25,631 nt of DNA from Lingula anatina (taxonomy: Eukaryota > Brachiopoda > Lingulata > Lingulida > Lingulidae). Under the pieces are notes generated by a model. That model searched no databases and had not been told where the DNA came from. It was given only the letters and a program-made list of their open reading frames with translations. The stretch lies in the NCBI RefSeq assembly GCF_001039355.2, contig NW_019776047.1, forward strand, positions 14,395 through 40,025. The letters are read 5' to 3'. Below, piece by piece: positions 1 to 8,892 of this stretch (positions are counted from its first letter, which is position 1; each line of letters opens with the position of its first letter). The translations under genes were made by a program, and so were the position numbers.

Positions 1-1177
1 GGGGGGCATGAAGGGAATAAATAATTATATGTAGTATCCTTGTGACAGAAGGTTACTCTGCAATTTATATCTTTCAATTTATGCTGTGAAATAATAGCCA
101 GCTAGTCCGTTGATCTGGCGAATCAACCAAATGACCGTTAGTTGAGTTGCTTAACTGCAAGTAATTAATCCCCTCCCCTCCCCCCGAACGTCAAACTGGC
201 AGGTTTCCAAATGAAGACTATACCGCAGAAAAAGTTTGGGGCCCAAAAGAGAGTCAGCCAAGTACACGTTTGGGGAACACGTTTGAACACGTCATGATGG
301 ACATTTACAGGTGTAGGACCAGAACAGAGCCTCTGGTAAACAGTTTAGAACCAAGGGACCGAACTTGATTTGAGGACCAGAAAGGAAGCTTTACAAAACT
401 TTACAAATTCAATCATCGAAAAGCTAGTTTAGAGCACAATCATGCAAAGCAGAGCACATGCAAGGTGGAGCTGTTATCTGGGGATTAAGGCATTTCAACT
501 TAATTAAGACTTAAACTTAACTAGGAGATGAAGCCGTAAGTAAAGACATTCAATCCTTTGAAAGCTGAAAACATCCTTTAAAACTCGGTTTCAGATCTTT
601 CCAGTGAATAAAATACGTTAACAGATTCATATAATATCATTATACTGTTCGAGACACTTGAACAATCTTTACCAAACTTCAATACAATTTGCATTTGATT
701 TAAATGTGAAAGTTTCTCAAATATAATTTGGCCTTGTAATCACCACTATGACAGATATGGTATTGGTGACTTGGAGAGAAGAGGTGCCAAACACTGAAAC
801 CGTTCCAGACCAGCCTCCTACTCAAGGCGGGAACACATCTAGTGATAGTCACGGCGCAATATACACTCTTGCCCAAATTGGTTGATACATGGAAATTTAG
901 GGATGTATTTCGCTCTGTTTCTTTCATTATTATTGTTATTACCTTTATATAATTATACCCTTTATATTGCTAAATATGTAAAGCTGGAGGATTAGGAAAG
1001 TGAAAGAGAAACAAAAAATGCAAAACTAATAAAAGTGTTTATTTATTAAGGGTTTTTTCCTCATGCCCCCCGAAATGAGTTTTTTTTATACAGCAGTAAT
1101 AAGTGAAAAATGAAACATAAATTTGTATTGTGATTGACAATTAATATGAAATTTGGGGAGATTGCCATGAAAACCAT
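1..1177. other. gene-free flank, nothing recognised
   Basis: AT-rich sequence with no reading frame that resembles a known protein and no convincing exon with splice signals. A 75-codon minus-strand frame at 700-927 has no recognisable domain. The right end may include the downstream flank and terminal repeat of the Tc1 transposon that follows, but I could not pair terminal inverted repeats by eye. Confidence 0.5.
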
Positions 1178-2445
1178 TCAGACTTCATTATTAACCTCAG
1201 TAGCAGGAATACTCCACCGCGAGCTTGGATTATGGCCGCCAGGAGTGGCAAAATGAGCTACAGCTCTTTGGAGAGGAATTCTGGTCCATTCAACTTGAAG
1301 GGCATCTCAAAGTTGATCTAAATTTGCAGCGGAAGGGTTTCTCCTTTGAATAGCACTACCAAGTTCGTCCCACTTGTTCCCAATTGGGTATTCATCTGGG
1401 CTGCTTGCTGGCTGTGGCATCAGCTGAATGTTGTTTTGGCGGACATAGTCGTTAATTTAGCAATCTGTATGAGGAGTAGCGTTGTCATGTTGCAATCTAA
1501 AATTGTCTCTGTATATCCCTCTTGCGAACGGCTCCAGTTTCTGTTAGAGAATGTCCCTGTATCTGGCAGCGTTAAGGTTTTCATCCAGAGGAAGCAATGG
1601 GCAAATGCCGTTGCTGCAAATGGTACCCCAAACATGTACGGAACCACCTCCTCCAGCTATTTTTTCTTGGGTATTTTCAGTCAACAGCCATTCTCCAACG
1701 GGTCTGCACACTCTCATTCTTCTATCTGTTCGATACAGTAGAAAACGGGTCTCATCAGCAAACACCATGTGATTCCAATGTTGGACCGTAAGGTTACGGT
1801 TTTGCCGCACCCACTGCAGCCTGTTTGCTCGAGGTGCAGGTGCCAAGCGTGGCTTCTACGACATTCTTCTAGAAGGATACCCGTGTTCCAACAGCCTGGG
1901 CCCGGTTTCATGGCTTTTACAATGTTTATAGCAACTAATTGCATTATGGGAATGTCTTTTTCCAAATATGGTATTGGATAAAATTCTTATCCACTGGATA
2001 ACTATCATGCTGTTTATCCAGCCTTTATGAAACACAAATTTATACAGAGGATAACTATACAGAGGATAAGAAATTTATACCTTGGATAGTGTTAACCATA
2101 GGATAGCCTATCCAGCCTTGATGAAACCGGGCCCTGTAGTTTACCGTCCGGCGAGACAATCGAGCCAAATGTCGGGCCTGTAGCTCTAAGGTAATGACGT
2201 TGGCAGTTTTGGTCCGCTCTCTTCTTACCATTGACGATGACACGATCACTTCTGGTGTTTCCACTTCGCGGTCTACCCGTAGATTTAACAGGTGCCACAT
2301 TTCCTGCCACAGCCCTTCTCCTCAAGATTTTATTCACAGTTTTCCTTTCCACACCCAAACGTCTGGCTATCTGGATTTGTTCCTTGCCCATATCTGCATA
2401 TGCAACCATCTGGTGTCCCATTAACATATTGGTAGGCTGCGGCAT
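1178..2445 (-). pseudogene. Tc1/mariner-type (IS630 superfamily) transposase, inactivated
   Basis: A cut-and-paste DNA transposase remnant. The N-terminus (from ATG at 2445) has a helix-turn-helix of Tc1 type, with QIARRLGVERKTVNKILRR followed by the GRPR hinge. After one frameshift (about 2230-2280) a second DNA-binding part runs to a LSRRTV motif. A 235-bp MITE then interrupts it at 1899-2133. The DDE catalytic core follows in one frame: first Asp in VFADETRF, then GGGSVHVWG, second Asp in QHDNATPH, and the C-terminal SPD..PI..KWDELG block. Without the MITE and one CTG copy the length is about 343 codons, close to the family norm of roughly 340. At least four in-frame stops are present. The third catalytic acid, expected 34 residues after the second Asp, is Gly. 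The last codons end at the TGA at 1178-1180. The copy is dead; terminal inverted repeats were not identified. Confidence 0.88.
1899..2133. mobile_element. 235-bp MITE nested in the Tc1 transposase (Harbinger-like?)
   Basis: The ends are perfect 13-bp inverted repeats, GGCCCGGTTTCAT at 1899-1911 and its reverse complement at 2121-2133. They are flanked by a 3-bp target duplication CTG (1896-1898 and 2134-2136). The interior has no coding capacity and is full of GGATA/TATCC motifs on both strands, so it can fold back. Removing the element with one CTG joins the two halves of the transposase in the same reading frame, which independently confirms the boundaries. A 3-bp CWG-like duplication is typical of PIF/Harbinger non-autonomous elements; that assignment is inference. 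Confidence 0.85.
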
Positions 2446-3134
2446 GGTCTCAGTAATCGGTAGACACAGTTACTAAAATGCAAATCTGTGACATGTTTCA
2501 CACACCCCAGACATTCCAGTCATAACCAATAGAGAATGACTGACTGAAAAGTGTTCATAGTACACATGCATGTTACTTAATGTCGTGCAAATTGCTGCAA
2601 CGACTCCTTTTTCGTACCAAGTGTTGGGTTTTAGAAATGTGAGTAAAATATCCCAAAAAGTGAAGTTTTTTTAGACATGTAGGGGCCTACCAGCCATTTT
2701 GGGCAATAGTGTACTATAACAGGAAGTGACTTTAAGCTCCTCACGATAACAAAGAAAGCAGGCCGAATTTGATTTTTTTATGTATAAAAGGCTTCTCAAT
2801 TTCATATTGAAATATTCTGCTCAAATATGAAAAAAAAAATCAGATCACGATTCCCTTTATTTTAATCGATTCAGTGATACCAATTGCACTTATGGAAGCA
2901 GGCATGTAAGATATCCCTCTGAAATTAATTTCTAAGCCTAACTCATTTCCTTTACGTGCTATTGCTTAATAAAAAGTACCATGCAATAATTGGAAAAAAA
3001 AATAGACATTGTGTTTGAAGTGTACCGCATTTGCTGCCATGTCTTGAATTAATAAAGATAATAAGATAATATGATTATTTATCTGAAGAAATGCGTGGTT
3101 AAACTTGTATGTTTGTACTATGTTTTTTTCTCTC
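2446..3134. other. gene-free spacer
   Basis: AT-rich, with several A and T runs and no supported coding sequence. The first part (to about 2650) is probably the 5' flank of the Tc1 transposon upstream of its transposase. No terminal inverted repeat could be paired with the other side. Confidence 0.45.
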
Positions 3135-3249
3135 AAAAGTAAAGTTTAATAAAGAAAGAAAATATCATAATTCTCATCATTATTAGTGTTATTATTACTA
3201 ATAATGATGAGAATTATGATATTTTCTTTCTTTATTAAACTTTACTTTT
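3135..3249. repeat. 53-bp perfect inverted repeat with 9-nt spacer
   Basis: The arms at 3135-3187 and 3197-3249 are exact reverse complements over all 53 bases. They are separated by the 9-nt spacer GTTATTATT. The arms are AT-rich and carry AAAGAAAGAAAAT / ATTTTCTTTCTTT. No coding potential and no clear target duplication outside the arms. It would form a near-perfect hairpin. It could be a foldback element, a template-switch product or an assembly or library artefact. Confidence 0.93.
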
Positions 3250-5617
3250 AAAAATTAATTACTATTTATAAAAATATTATTTAATTTTTATCTGATTTAT
3301 TTAAAATTAATTTATGTCAGACAGGGGTATCATTTGTTTGCGATTAAATCGTCTTCGGAACGTTACAAGTAATAATATAGAGGTTTTATTATAATAAAAG
3401 TTGCAGAAAAATCTTAGAATTTGTTAAAATTTGGAAAAAAATCTTAGAATCTCAAAAATGTAAAAATTGAACGATATTGCCAATGAAAGGGGCGATACAT
3501 GTTTCATACGAAGCAAGTGTAGGCCTATCGCCTCCTCGCCTCCTTCAGCTGGGTGCATGCTGCCCCCCCCCCCCCCCATGACCCACCCAACCCAATCACT
3601 GCACATCAAACACGATAGCAAGTGTTGTTTTCACTTATGACTTTAAATTAATATTTCAAAAAATATTGAAAATTGAAGAAAATGTGTTTTGTAATAATAT
3701 CCTATATTAAATATCATGTCGGTATAGAGAGCCTCTCTTTCTTTTTAATCCGTTACTGTTCGACCATTACTGGTAGCACATTATTGCATGCTGGATACTT
3801 TTTGCTGTGCTAATTTCCACAATGTTTTAGGCCTACGTAACATTGTGCTGCTGATTATTACACTCTTGGATTTTCACTGATTTACAAGTCTGTCTTTTTA
3901 CTTCAGAACAACCCTTTGATATGAATTCCGTTGTCGTTCGTGGTAACACAGCACGGTCGACTGGCGACAGAGATGAACAAAACGAATAACAAGACCAAAT
4001 AGTCACTAATTATTACCTACAGCAGTAATGGGACCTTTGAACGATATGTGGAAAATCTGCTTATGGAGCTCCTACAGCAACTACTAGACAGTGAGGTAGA
4101 GCTACACAAAGGGAGCTGAGCAGCTAGAATGTTCATACAAATGACAAATACAGGCTAAAAGTGATTGAATGGGAAAACTATTGACAATCAATGGAGAAAT
4201 ACCAGCTGTTTCTTCGTACGACAGCGCCCCGAGTTTTGTTCATTCGAGGAAGCAGTGGAATTGTGGAAGGGCTGGGCCAGATTCCAAAAAATATTCTCTG
4301 CTTAGTCCAGGCCAGAAAAGAAGCAAGCCACAGTATTCCCGACCGAAGAACTCACGACTATAAAACCATTGCATTTCTTCGTTTCTTACCTCATTTGAAA
4401 ATCACACCGGATTTCAGCGAATGACATTCTTTCTAATCTTTCACTAATAATGTGTTTGTGATTGTTTACTCTTTAATCGTTTCAAAGTGGAACCGTGGTT
4501 GGTTTCACATTTTGATGTGAACGGTGAATCAACGGTGATCTCGCCAGTCAGCATGGAGTCTCTAGTAGCCTTTATTCCTCAAACACGGGCCAGTCTGGCT
4601 CACAGGCAAGAGCAGTCTTGACGATCTCCAGGGGTCTTTCTCTCCGAGAGGTCCAGTTTTTATAGAGAATCGAACTATCCTGCGTCCCTTAAATCTTACA
4701 GTAAGCGTATCTTATAGAAAATAAATTTGTTCACTGTCATATGTGAGTTAGGATACTCGGACCTGGGCGAAATGTTCTCTTGAATATATAACTGTGACCG
4801 ACTTGAAAGGAAGATCAATAAAACTATAAGTACTGGGACTACATTATTTGTTAAAGTTGCCCTAAACATGGATGTGTTCTCCGGGTAGGAGGTTACATAC
4901 ATGTAACTCTCGGGCCTGGGACTGGCTTTAACTAAATTATCTCAGGTGCGGTGACTTTTATTGGGGGAAGAAATTAAAAGAGCCAATTAAACGACAATAA
5001 TGAGGTCAAAGTATTTCAACAATTTTAGAATTGTCACTGAGTCTCCCATTTCTGTCGGCTCAAAAGAGGTGGCCACTCATTATTTAAATTTATAACTTTG
5101 AAGAGACTTTTGTTTCTAATATTGGCTTCGCTTCCGTGATTGAGATTTGACTTTAAAGACAAGGATCAATTGCATAACATTACCGTGTTAGAATTTCAGT
5201 ACAAGGGGTTACACAAGTTGGAATACAATCAGCATTTTTAATTTTTCTTAGCAATACACCGTAACAACATACTTTTACAATGTTAATTTATTTCCAGTAA
5301 AAACGTATGGCAGATTTTTAACGACGTGCTCACAAGAAATTGCGTCACCCGTTGTGCTGTAGTTGTGCAATAGACAACGATGCTGACTGCTTTAACATGA
5401 ATACAATAATATGCGCAAAGAAACGCTATTGCAGCGGTTCGTATCTACAGCAGTTTGTAATCTTATTTTAAGATGTTATTTGAACAGCTGAGCGTTTACC
5501 AACTAGTTTAAGCAACATGAACATATATACCATAAGGAGTGACATGTGACAAAATGATATATTTAATAACACAAGTAAGTTACAAAAGGAATTAACTTGG
5601 TTATTCAAACGATCACG
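3250..5617. other. gene-free region between hairpin and membrane-protease gene
   Basis: About 2.4 kb with no convincing gene. It includes a run of 15 C (3563-3577), a short direct repeat AAAAATCTTAGAAT near 3406 and 3437, and two overlapping plus-strand frames at 4169-4424 with no recognisable domain. The part next to 5617 should hold the 3' untranslated region of the minus-strand gene; a weak poly(A) signal variant ATTAAA (minus strand) lies at 5562-5567. Confidence 0.45.
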
Positions 5618-6473
5618 TTATCCAGCATAGACCCGGTTGTCGTAGCCAGACGATGATCGATGCTGCTCAGGTTGCCTTTTTCTATTTACACATGATATAC
5701 ATACAAACAGCAGCAGTATTATCACAACTAACCCACCGCAAACCCCACCAATGATCACTGGCTCTTGCCACGTGGGGACAAACACCCTCTCACAACGGGG
5801 CCCTTCAAACCCCTCCGCACACTGACACGACACAGGGCCGTCTTGGTTTTCCATGCACTTGCCGTCATTTTTACACGGAGCTTTTTCACAACTTTCAGCA
5901 CACGAATCCCCGCCATTCGAAGTGTTGCTATAACCGGGGATACAGAGGCAAGAGTAACCGACTGTCTTGTCCTCACAATCTGCATACCTGGAGCAGGTAA
6001 CACGTATGTCAGGTGAGTGACATTCATCAAACATAAGATCCAATTTAACCAGTTGTATGTGGTTTGTCTGAAAGGCGTTGTTGATGTTATCTTTAATGTC
6101 TGTCAGCGGTGGTAAGTTTGTGTTCGATGATTTCCTTGAAAAATTCTATCCGTGTGTCTGCTATCACGCTACCTTTTCGAAATGAAAGCACTTTACATCT
6201 AATATAGAAGTATTGGGAATAAGCTGAATCAAGCTTCTCTACACTGGATAACACGCAAAGTTGCTCATAGCTTTAAACTCCAGCGTATTAGAATCCGTTA
6301 GTCGCGTGCAGAAGGTGGCGTTAATTTTGATCTCTAAAGGCAATGCAATCACAACAGGCAGCTGCTGTTCCGGGGTGGTCTCCGTGGTGCTGCCACTGTC
6401 TGGTGAAGCACAAGTTTCACAACAATTTACGATGTTCTCTGGGTTATTACGCTCTTTTCTGCAATTCTGGGCC
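5618..6473 (-). CDS. last exon: Cys/Thr linker, SEA domain, two EGF-like modules, transmembrane helix
   Basis: In order, the exon encodes: a linker with four Cys (QNC, NCCETC) and STTETTPEQQ; a SEA domain from LPLEIKINATFC to about HIQLVKLD, with the GSV cleavage-type motif in SFRKGSVIADTRIEF; EGF 1 with Cys spacing 8-5-8-1-13; EGF 2 with spacing 4-5-9-1-8; a membrane helix VIIGGVCGGLVVIILLLFVC; a basic stop-transfer NRKR; and a short tail ending in YDNRVYAG and TAA. From the ATG at 6043 the uninterrupted final part is 141 codons. Within SEA the frame changes near 6240 and changes back near 6135. The 5' edge is 6473 (phase fits the previous exon, poor pyrimidine tract) or 6504 (better acceptor TTCTAG, phase does not fit). 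Confidence 0.82.
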
Positions 6474-8527
6474 CTGTCTCCTGATTCAAGGTAGGTTGAA
6501 TCTGCTAGAAGTTTAAAATACAAAAATACAGGTAAAGTAATTAAGAGCAAATTGCTCTCATACATAAATACCTTTACAATTTGTCACCTATTTTCGTTGT
6601 CTTTTTGGTTTTCTATTGCGTGAATTCGAATGCTATTGCTTAACAACTAAGCAAGTCAAACACTTTGAGCGACGTGTATGTACATGTACTTAGTCGATTA
6701 AATATAGGTATGGTTTTGTGATTTAAGATATTTGAAGCGTATTACACTTTTTGTGAAGCAGTTAATCCAGTAAACTATCCATTTACAAGTTTTATTGATT
6801 TCCTGATACAGTCAGAACTGTTTGGGGAGTTGTATCTCCCTCACCTGTTCAACTCAGAGATCTTCTGGCGGAAAGCTTCCACCGAACACTTTGAGAACGT
6901 GAAGGAATTCCTCAGTGCTGACATGGGGGCATTACCGTCCGAAACGGCCGCCATAATGTACTGCTGGCTCCCATTGCATGTATTGTTATCTCCATCATGT
7001 ACCGCACCTAGGCTGGAGAGAATTGAAATAGTTCGTATACACTATGATGTTCAAACGAAATGCAACTAACCCATATTATTGCAAACCCTTTGGAAAAACC
7101 ATGATGGTACGTAACGCTATATCTTATTTACCAAACAGTAAAGGTATATGGGTGTATGGATTGAGCTCTGCCGAGGGAACTCAAGGACAATTACATATAA
7201 TGAATTATTAAATCATGTCCTCATGATGCTCTTATTCAAACAATTTTACATAGTATCATGAGTTTCTTCGTGACTGATGTCATGTGACAAGGAATAATCC
7301 CAACTGCATACGTCTATCGTCTTACTTGTGTCCCATTTCGTGTGAGCTGACACCTATGCATGCAAACCCTCCGTGATCCTCGTTAATAGACGTCCTGTCC
7401 CGCTGACATATCTGACCCACCTTCGCAACACCTGCAGTTGTTAAGCAGGCAGTTAAGCCCCCTTTACACTGGACGGCGTCCTTTCTGCGTCCAGCAGTAC
7501 GGCCCCATTTGAGAGTTAAAAAATTATAATACTTTACGTGCCGACAACTGGCCGATCATTGAGCATTCATTCTGATACAAAATCAATGCTCGTGCCTCCT
7601 TATTAAGACCACAGTGATGCCAAATATCATGGTCGCAGAAAGGACGCAGAAAGGACGCCGTCCAGTGTAAAGGGGGTATTAGTAACACGGTTGGAGCGCT
7701 TGTTGTATGAGTGATATTGTATGAACATTTGTAAAAGTGGTTGCTGTTTTTTGTACTACTATCAGCATCGTTTGCTAAAAGAAAAGTGGCAGTAACAGTG
7801 GCATTGGAATGTTTTCTACAGAAATAAGCGTTATTCGGTTGAAGAAGCGAAGAAGCAGCACTTGCAAATTCCGGATATATTAGAAATAACAGTGCAAATA
7901 CCATAAAAGATCTATATATAAATAATTAACAACCGTTATCTACATGCAGTGATTATTTCTTATGCCAAAAAGAAAATCTCGGAAACATCGTCATACCTGC
8001 CACAGACACTGCTTTGTTACCGCTTGCGTCCTCGCCGTTCCATATGTCACACCTGGTAGAGTTGTACAATATATAATACGATTTAGAAATATAGCAACCT
8101 GTAGCAAAATGTAAAGTTTCAAGCAACAAGTTTGCAAGAAAAAAATCTTGCTCCTAATTTACAGCAATATTGCAGCAAATTTGCCCGCTAAGGAAACGAA
8201 CGGAAGATAAAATGGCATTCACTTTAGTCCTTATCAATTAATTTCCTTTCATTTCAAATTATGATTGTAAGCATCATCCAAGAGAAGCATAACTGGGTGT
8301 TTAAACTATCAGCACCGAACTGGTGAGCTGACTTGTGTTGTACGGGTGTTATTAAAACATTGGGAAGACAGAATAAACCTCGTTCAAAGAGAGGAGCAAG
8401 GGTGCACTTACCCAGTAAAGAGCATCGCATGATCAAACGTGGGTAAAGTGTTTTTAGTACTATCTTCGGTAATCCAGTATGTAAAGTTCCATAATGAAGG
8501 TTCACCAAAGGTCTTGGTGCCGTGTTG
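5618..8527 (-). CDS. membrane-anchored reprolysin (M12B) metalloprotease with SEA and two EGF-like domains; 3' part of a spliced gene
   Basis: Five minus-strand exons are visible, in transcript order: 8412 to about 8527, 7997-8052, 7326-7431, 6845-7012, and the last exon 5618-6473 (or to 6504). The first four have GT donors, AG acceptors where placed, and junction phases 2, 1, 2 that match exactly. They give the C-terminal half of a reprolysin zinc protease domain: FDHAMLFTG, HEMGHNLGAVHDG (zinc ligands and catalytic Glu), and the Met-turn QQYIMA. The last exon gives a Cys-containing Ser/Thr-rich linker, a SEA domain, two EGF-like modules, one membrane helix and a short tail. The predicted product is a type I surface protease with a self-cleaving stalk. 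The prodomain and N-terminal half of the protease are not in the window. Unlike a typical ADAM, no disintegrin domain is seen. The join between exon 4 and the SEA exon is inferred from strand, distance and a possible phase-matched acceptor at 6474; the last exon holds two compensating frameshifts. Confidence 0.75.
6845..7012 (-). CDS. M12B exon with LGAVHDG and the Met-turn
   Basis: Acceptor with a good pyrimidine tract (CAATTCTCTCCAG) before 7012 and donor GTGAGG after 6845. The 168-nt exon enters and leaves in phase 2. It encodes LGAVHDGDNNTCNGSQQYIM, with the third zinc His and the Met-turn, and then SFTFSKCSVEAFRQKISELN, the usual C-terminal block of the domain with its conserved Cys. The exon is visibly more GC-rich than the flanking introns. 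An overlapping plus-strand frame (6830-7069) is its shadow. Confidence 0.9.
7326..7431 (-). CDS. M12B exon carrying the first part of the zinc-binding site
   Basis: Acceptor ACAACTGCAG before 7431 and donor GTAAGA after 7326. The 106-nt exon has 2 bases completing a Gly codon, 34 codons, and 2 leftover bases. It starts VAKVGQICQRDR and ends VSSHEMGH followed by a split Asn codon. H-E-M-G-H is the start of the HExGHxxGxxHD zinc motif. A likely branch-point sequence CTTAAC lies just before the acceptor. A MITE begins only about 24 bp upstream of the exon. Confidence 0.9.
7456..7678. mobile_element. 223-bp MITE in an intron of the protease gene
   Basis: Perfect 35-bp inverted repeats lie at 7458-7492 and 7642-7676, beginning CCCCCTTTACACTGGACGGC. 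Allowing two mismatched end bases on each side, the element is flanked by TTA at 7453-7455 and 7679-7681, a TWA-type 3-bp duplication as seen for PIF/Harbinger elements. There is no coding capacity. A minus-strand frame (7524-7904) runs through it and into the intron and is not a gene. Confidence 0.85.
7997..8052 (-). CDS. 56-nt M12B exon
   Basis: Acceptor CTACCAG before 8052 and donor GTATGA after 7997. The exon encodes CDIWNGEDASGNKAVSVA, which continues the reprolysin domain after FTG. One base completes the phase-2 codon of the previous exon, 18 codons follow, and one base is left over (phase 1). It is too short for ORF finders; it was recognised because motif, splice sites and phase all fit. 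Confidence 0.8.
8053..8411. other. intron of the protease gene
   Basis: The interval lies between two phase-matched exons. It starts (minus strand) with donor GTAAGTGCACC and ends with TACAACTCTACCAG. AT-rich, with no repeat or conserved element recognised. Confidence 0.7.
8412..8527 (-). CDS. M12B exon with the FDHAMLFTG motif
   Basis: The reading frame ends with SLWNFTYWITEDSTKN and then LPTFDHAMLFTG, directly followed by the donor GTAAGT (minus strand, from 8411). This block is the conserved segment of reprolysin domains that precedes the zinc site. It ends in phase 2 (GG|). An in-frame TAA just upstream limits the exon to about 8527. The acceptor is uncertain: AAAAG at 8528-8532 or a later AG would serve, and neither has a good pyrimidine tract. 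The 62-bp minisatellite begins about 40 bp further upstream. Confidence 0.75.
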
Positions 8528-8568
8528 CTTTTAATGCCTGTTGATTCAGTCCAGATGGAGGACATCGG

Positions 8569-8892
8569 GTCCTGGAGTGGAAATATATAGACTACAGCAT
8601 TACGTTTGATCACAGTGTTATATGTGACTTGTCCTGGAGTGGAAATATATAGACTACAGCAATGTGTTTTATCAGTGTTATATGTGACTTGTCCTGGAGT
8701 GGAAATATATAGACTACAGCAATGTGTTAGATCACAGTGTTATATGTGACTTGTCATAGAGTGGAAATATATAGACTGCAGCAATGTGTTAGATCACAGT
8801 GTTATATGTGACTTGTCCTGGAGTGGAAATATATTGAATACAGCAATACATTAGATCACAGTGTTATATGTTACTTGTCCTGGAGTGGAAAT
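8569..8892. repeat. 62-bp minisatellite, about 5.3 copies
   Basis: Units start with GTCCTGGAGTGGAAATATAT and begin at 8569, 8631, 8691, 8753, 8815 and 8877 (the last truncated). Copies are 62, 60, 62, 62 and 62 bp and differ at scattered bases; the fourth starts GTCATAGAGTGG. Each carries GATCACAGTG (or a shortened form in copy 2), the same bases that recur inverted in order in the large satellite that follows directly. It lies just upstream of the first recognisable protease exon. Confidence 0.95.

Noticed and set aside
1040-2680. Terminal inverted repeats of the Tc1 element
   Set aside because: I compared the flanks by eye (for example around 1075 and 2660) and found no convincing pair, so none is claimed.
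3903-3990. Possible plus-strand terminal exon after TTTTTACTTCAG (frame QPFDMNSVVVRGNTARSTGD, stop at about 3987)
   Set aside because: Only one acceptor-like site and about 27 codons with no recognisable domain and no partner exon.
4169-4424. Two overlapping plus-strand frames of 64 and 77 codons
   Set aside because: No domain, no splice or promoter context, and the two frames compete over the same bases.
6830-7069. 79-codon plus-strand frame in a GC-richer patch
   Set aside because: The opposite strand encodes the Met-turn exon of the protease with proper splice sites; the plus frame is its antisense shadow.
7524-7904. 126-codon minus-strand frame with a signal-peptide-like start (MVFALLFLIYPEFASA)
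   Set aside because: It lies in the intron between two phase-matched protease exons, runs through a MITE, and has no suitable donor to join the next exon.
8254-8613. 119-codon minus-strand frame
   Set aside because: It is in a different frame from the exon that encodes FDHAMLFTG and spans its donor site; it is a shadow.
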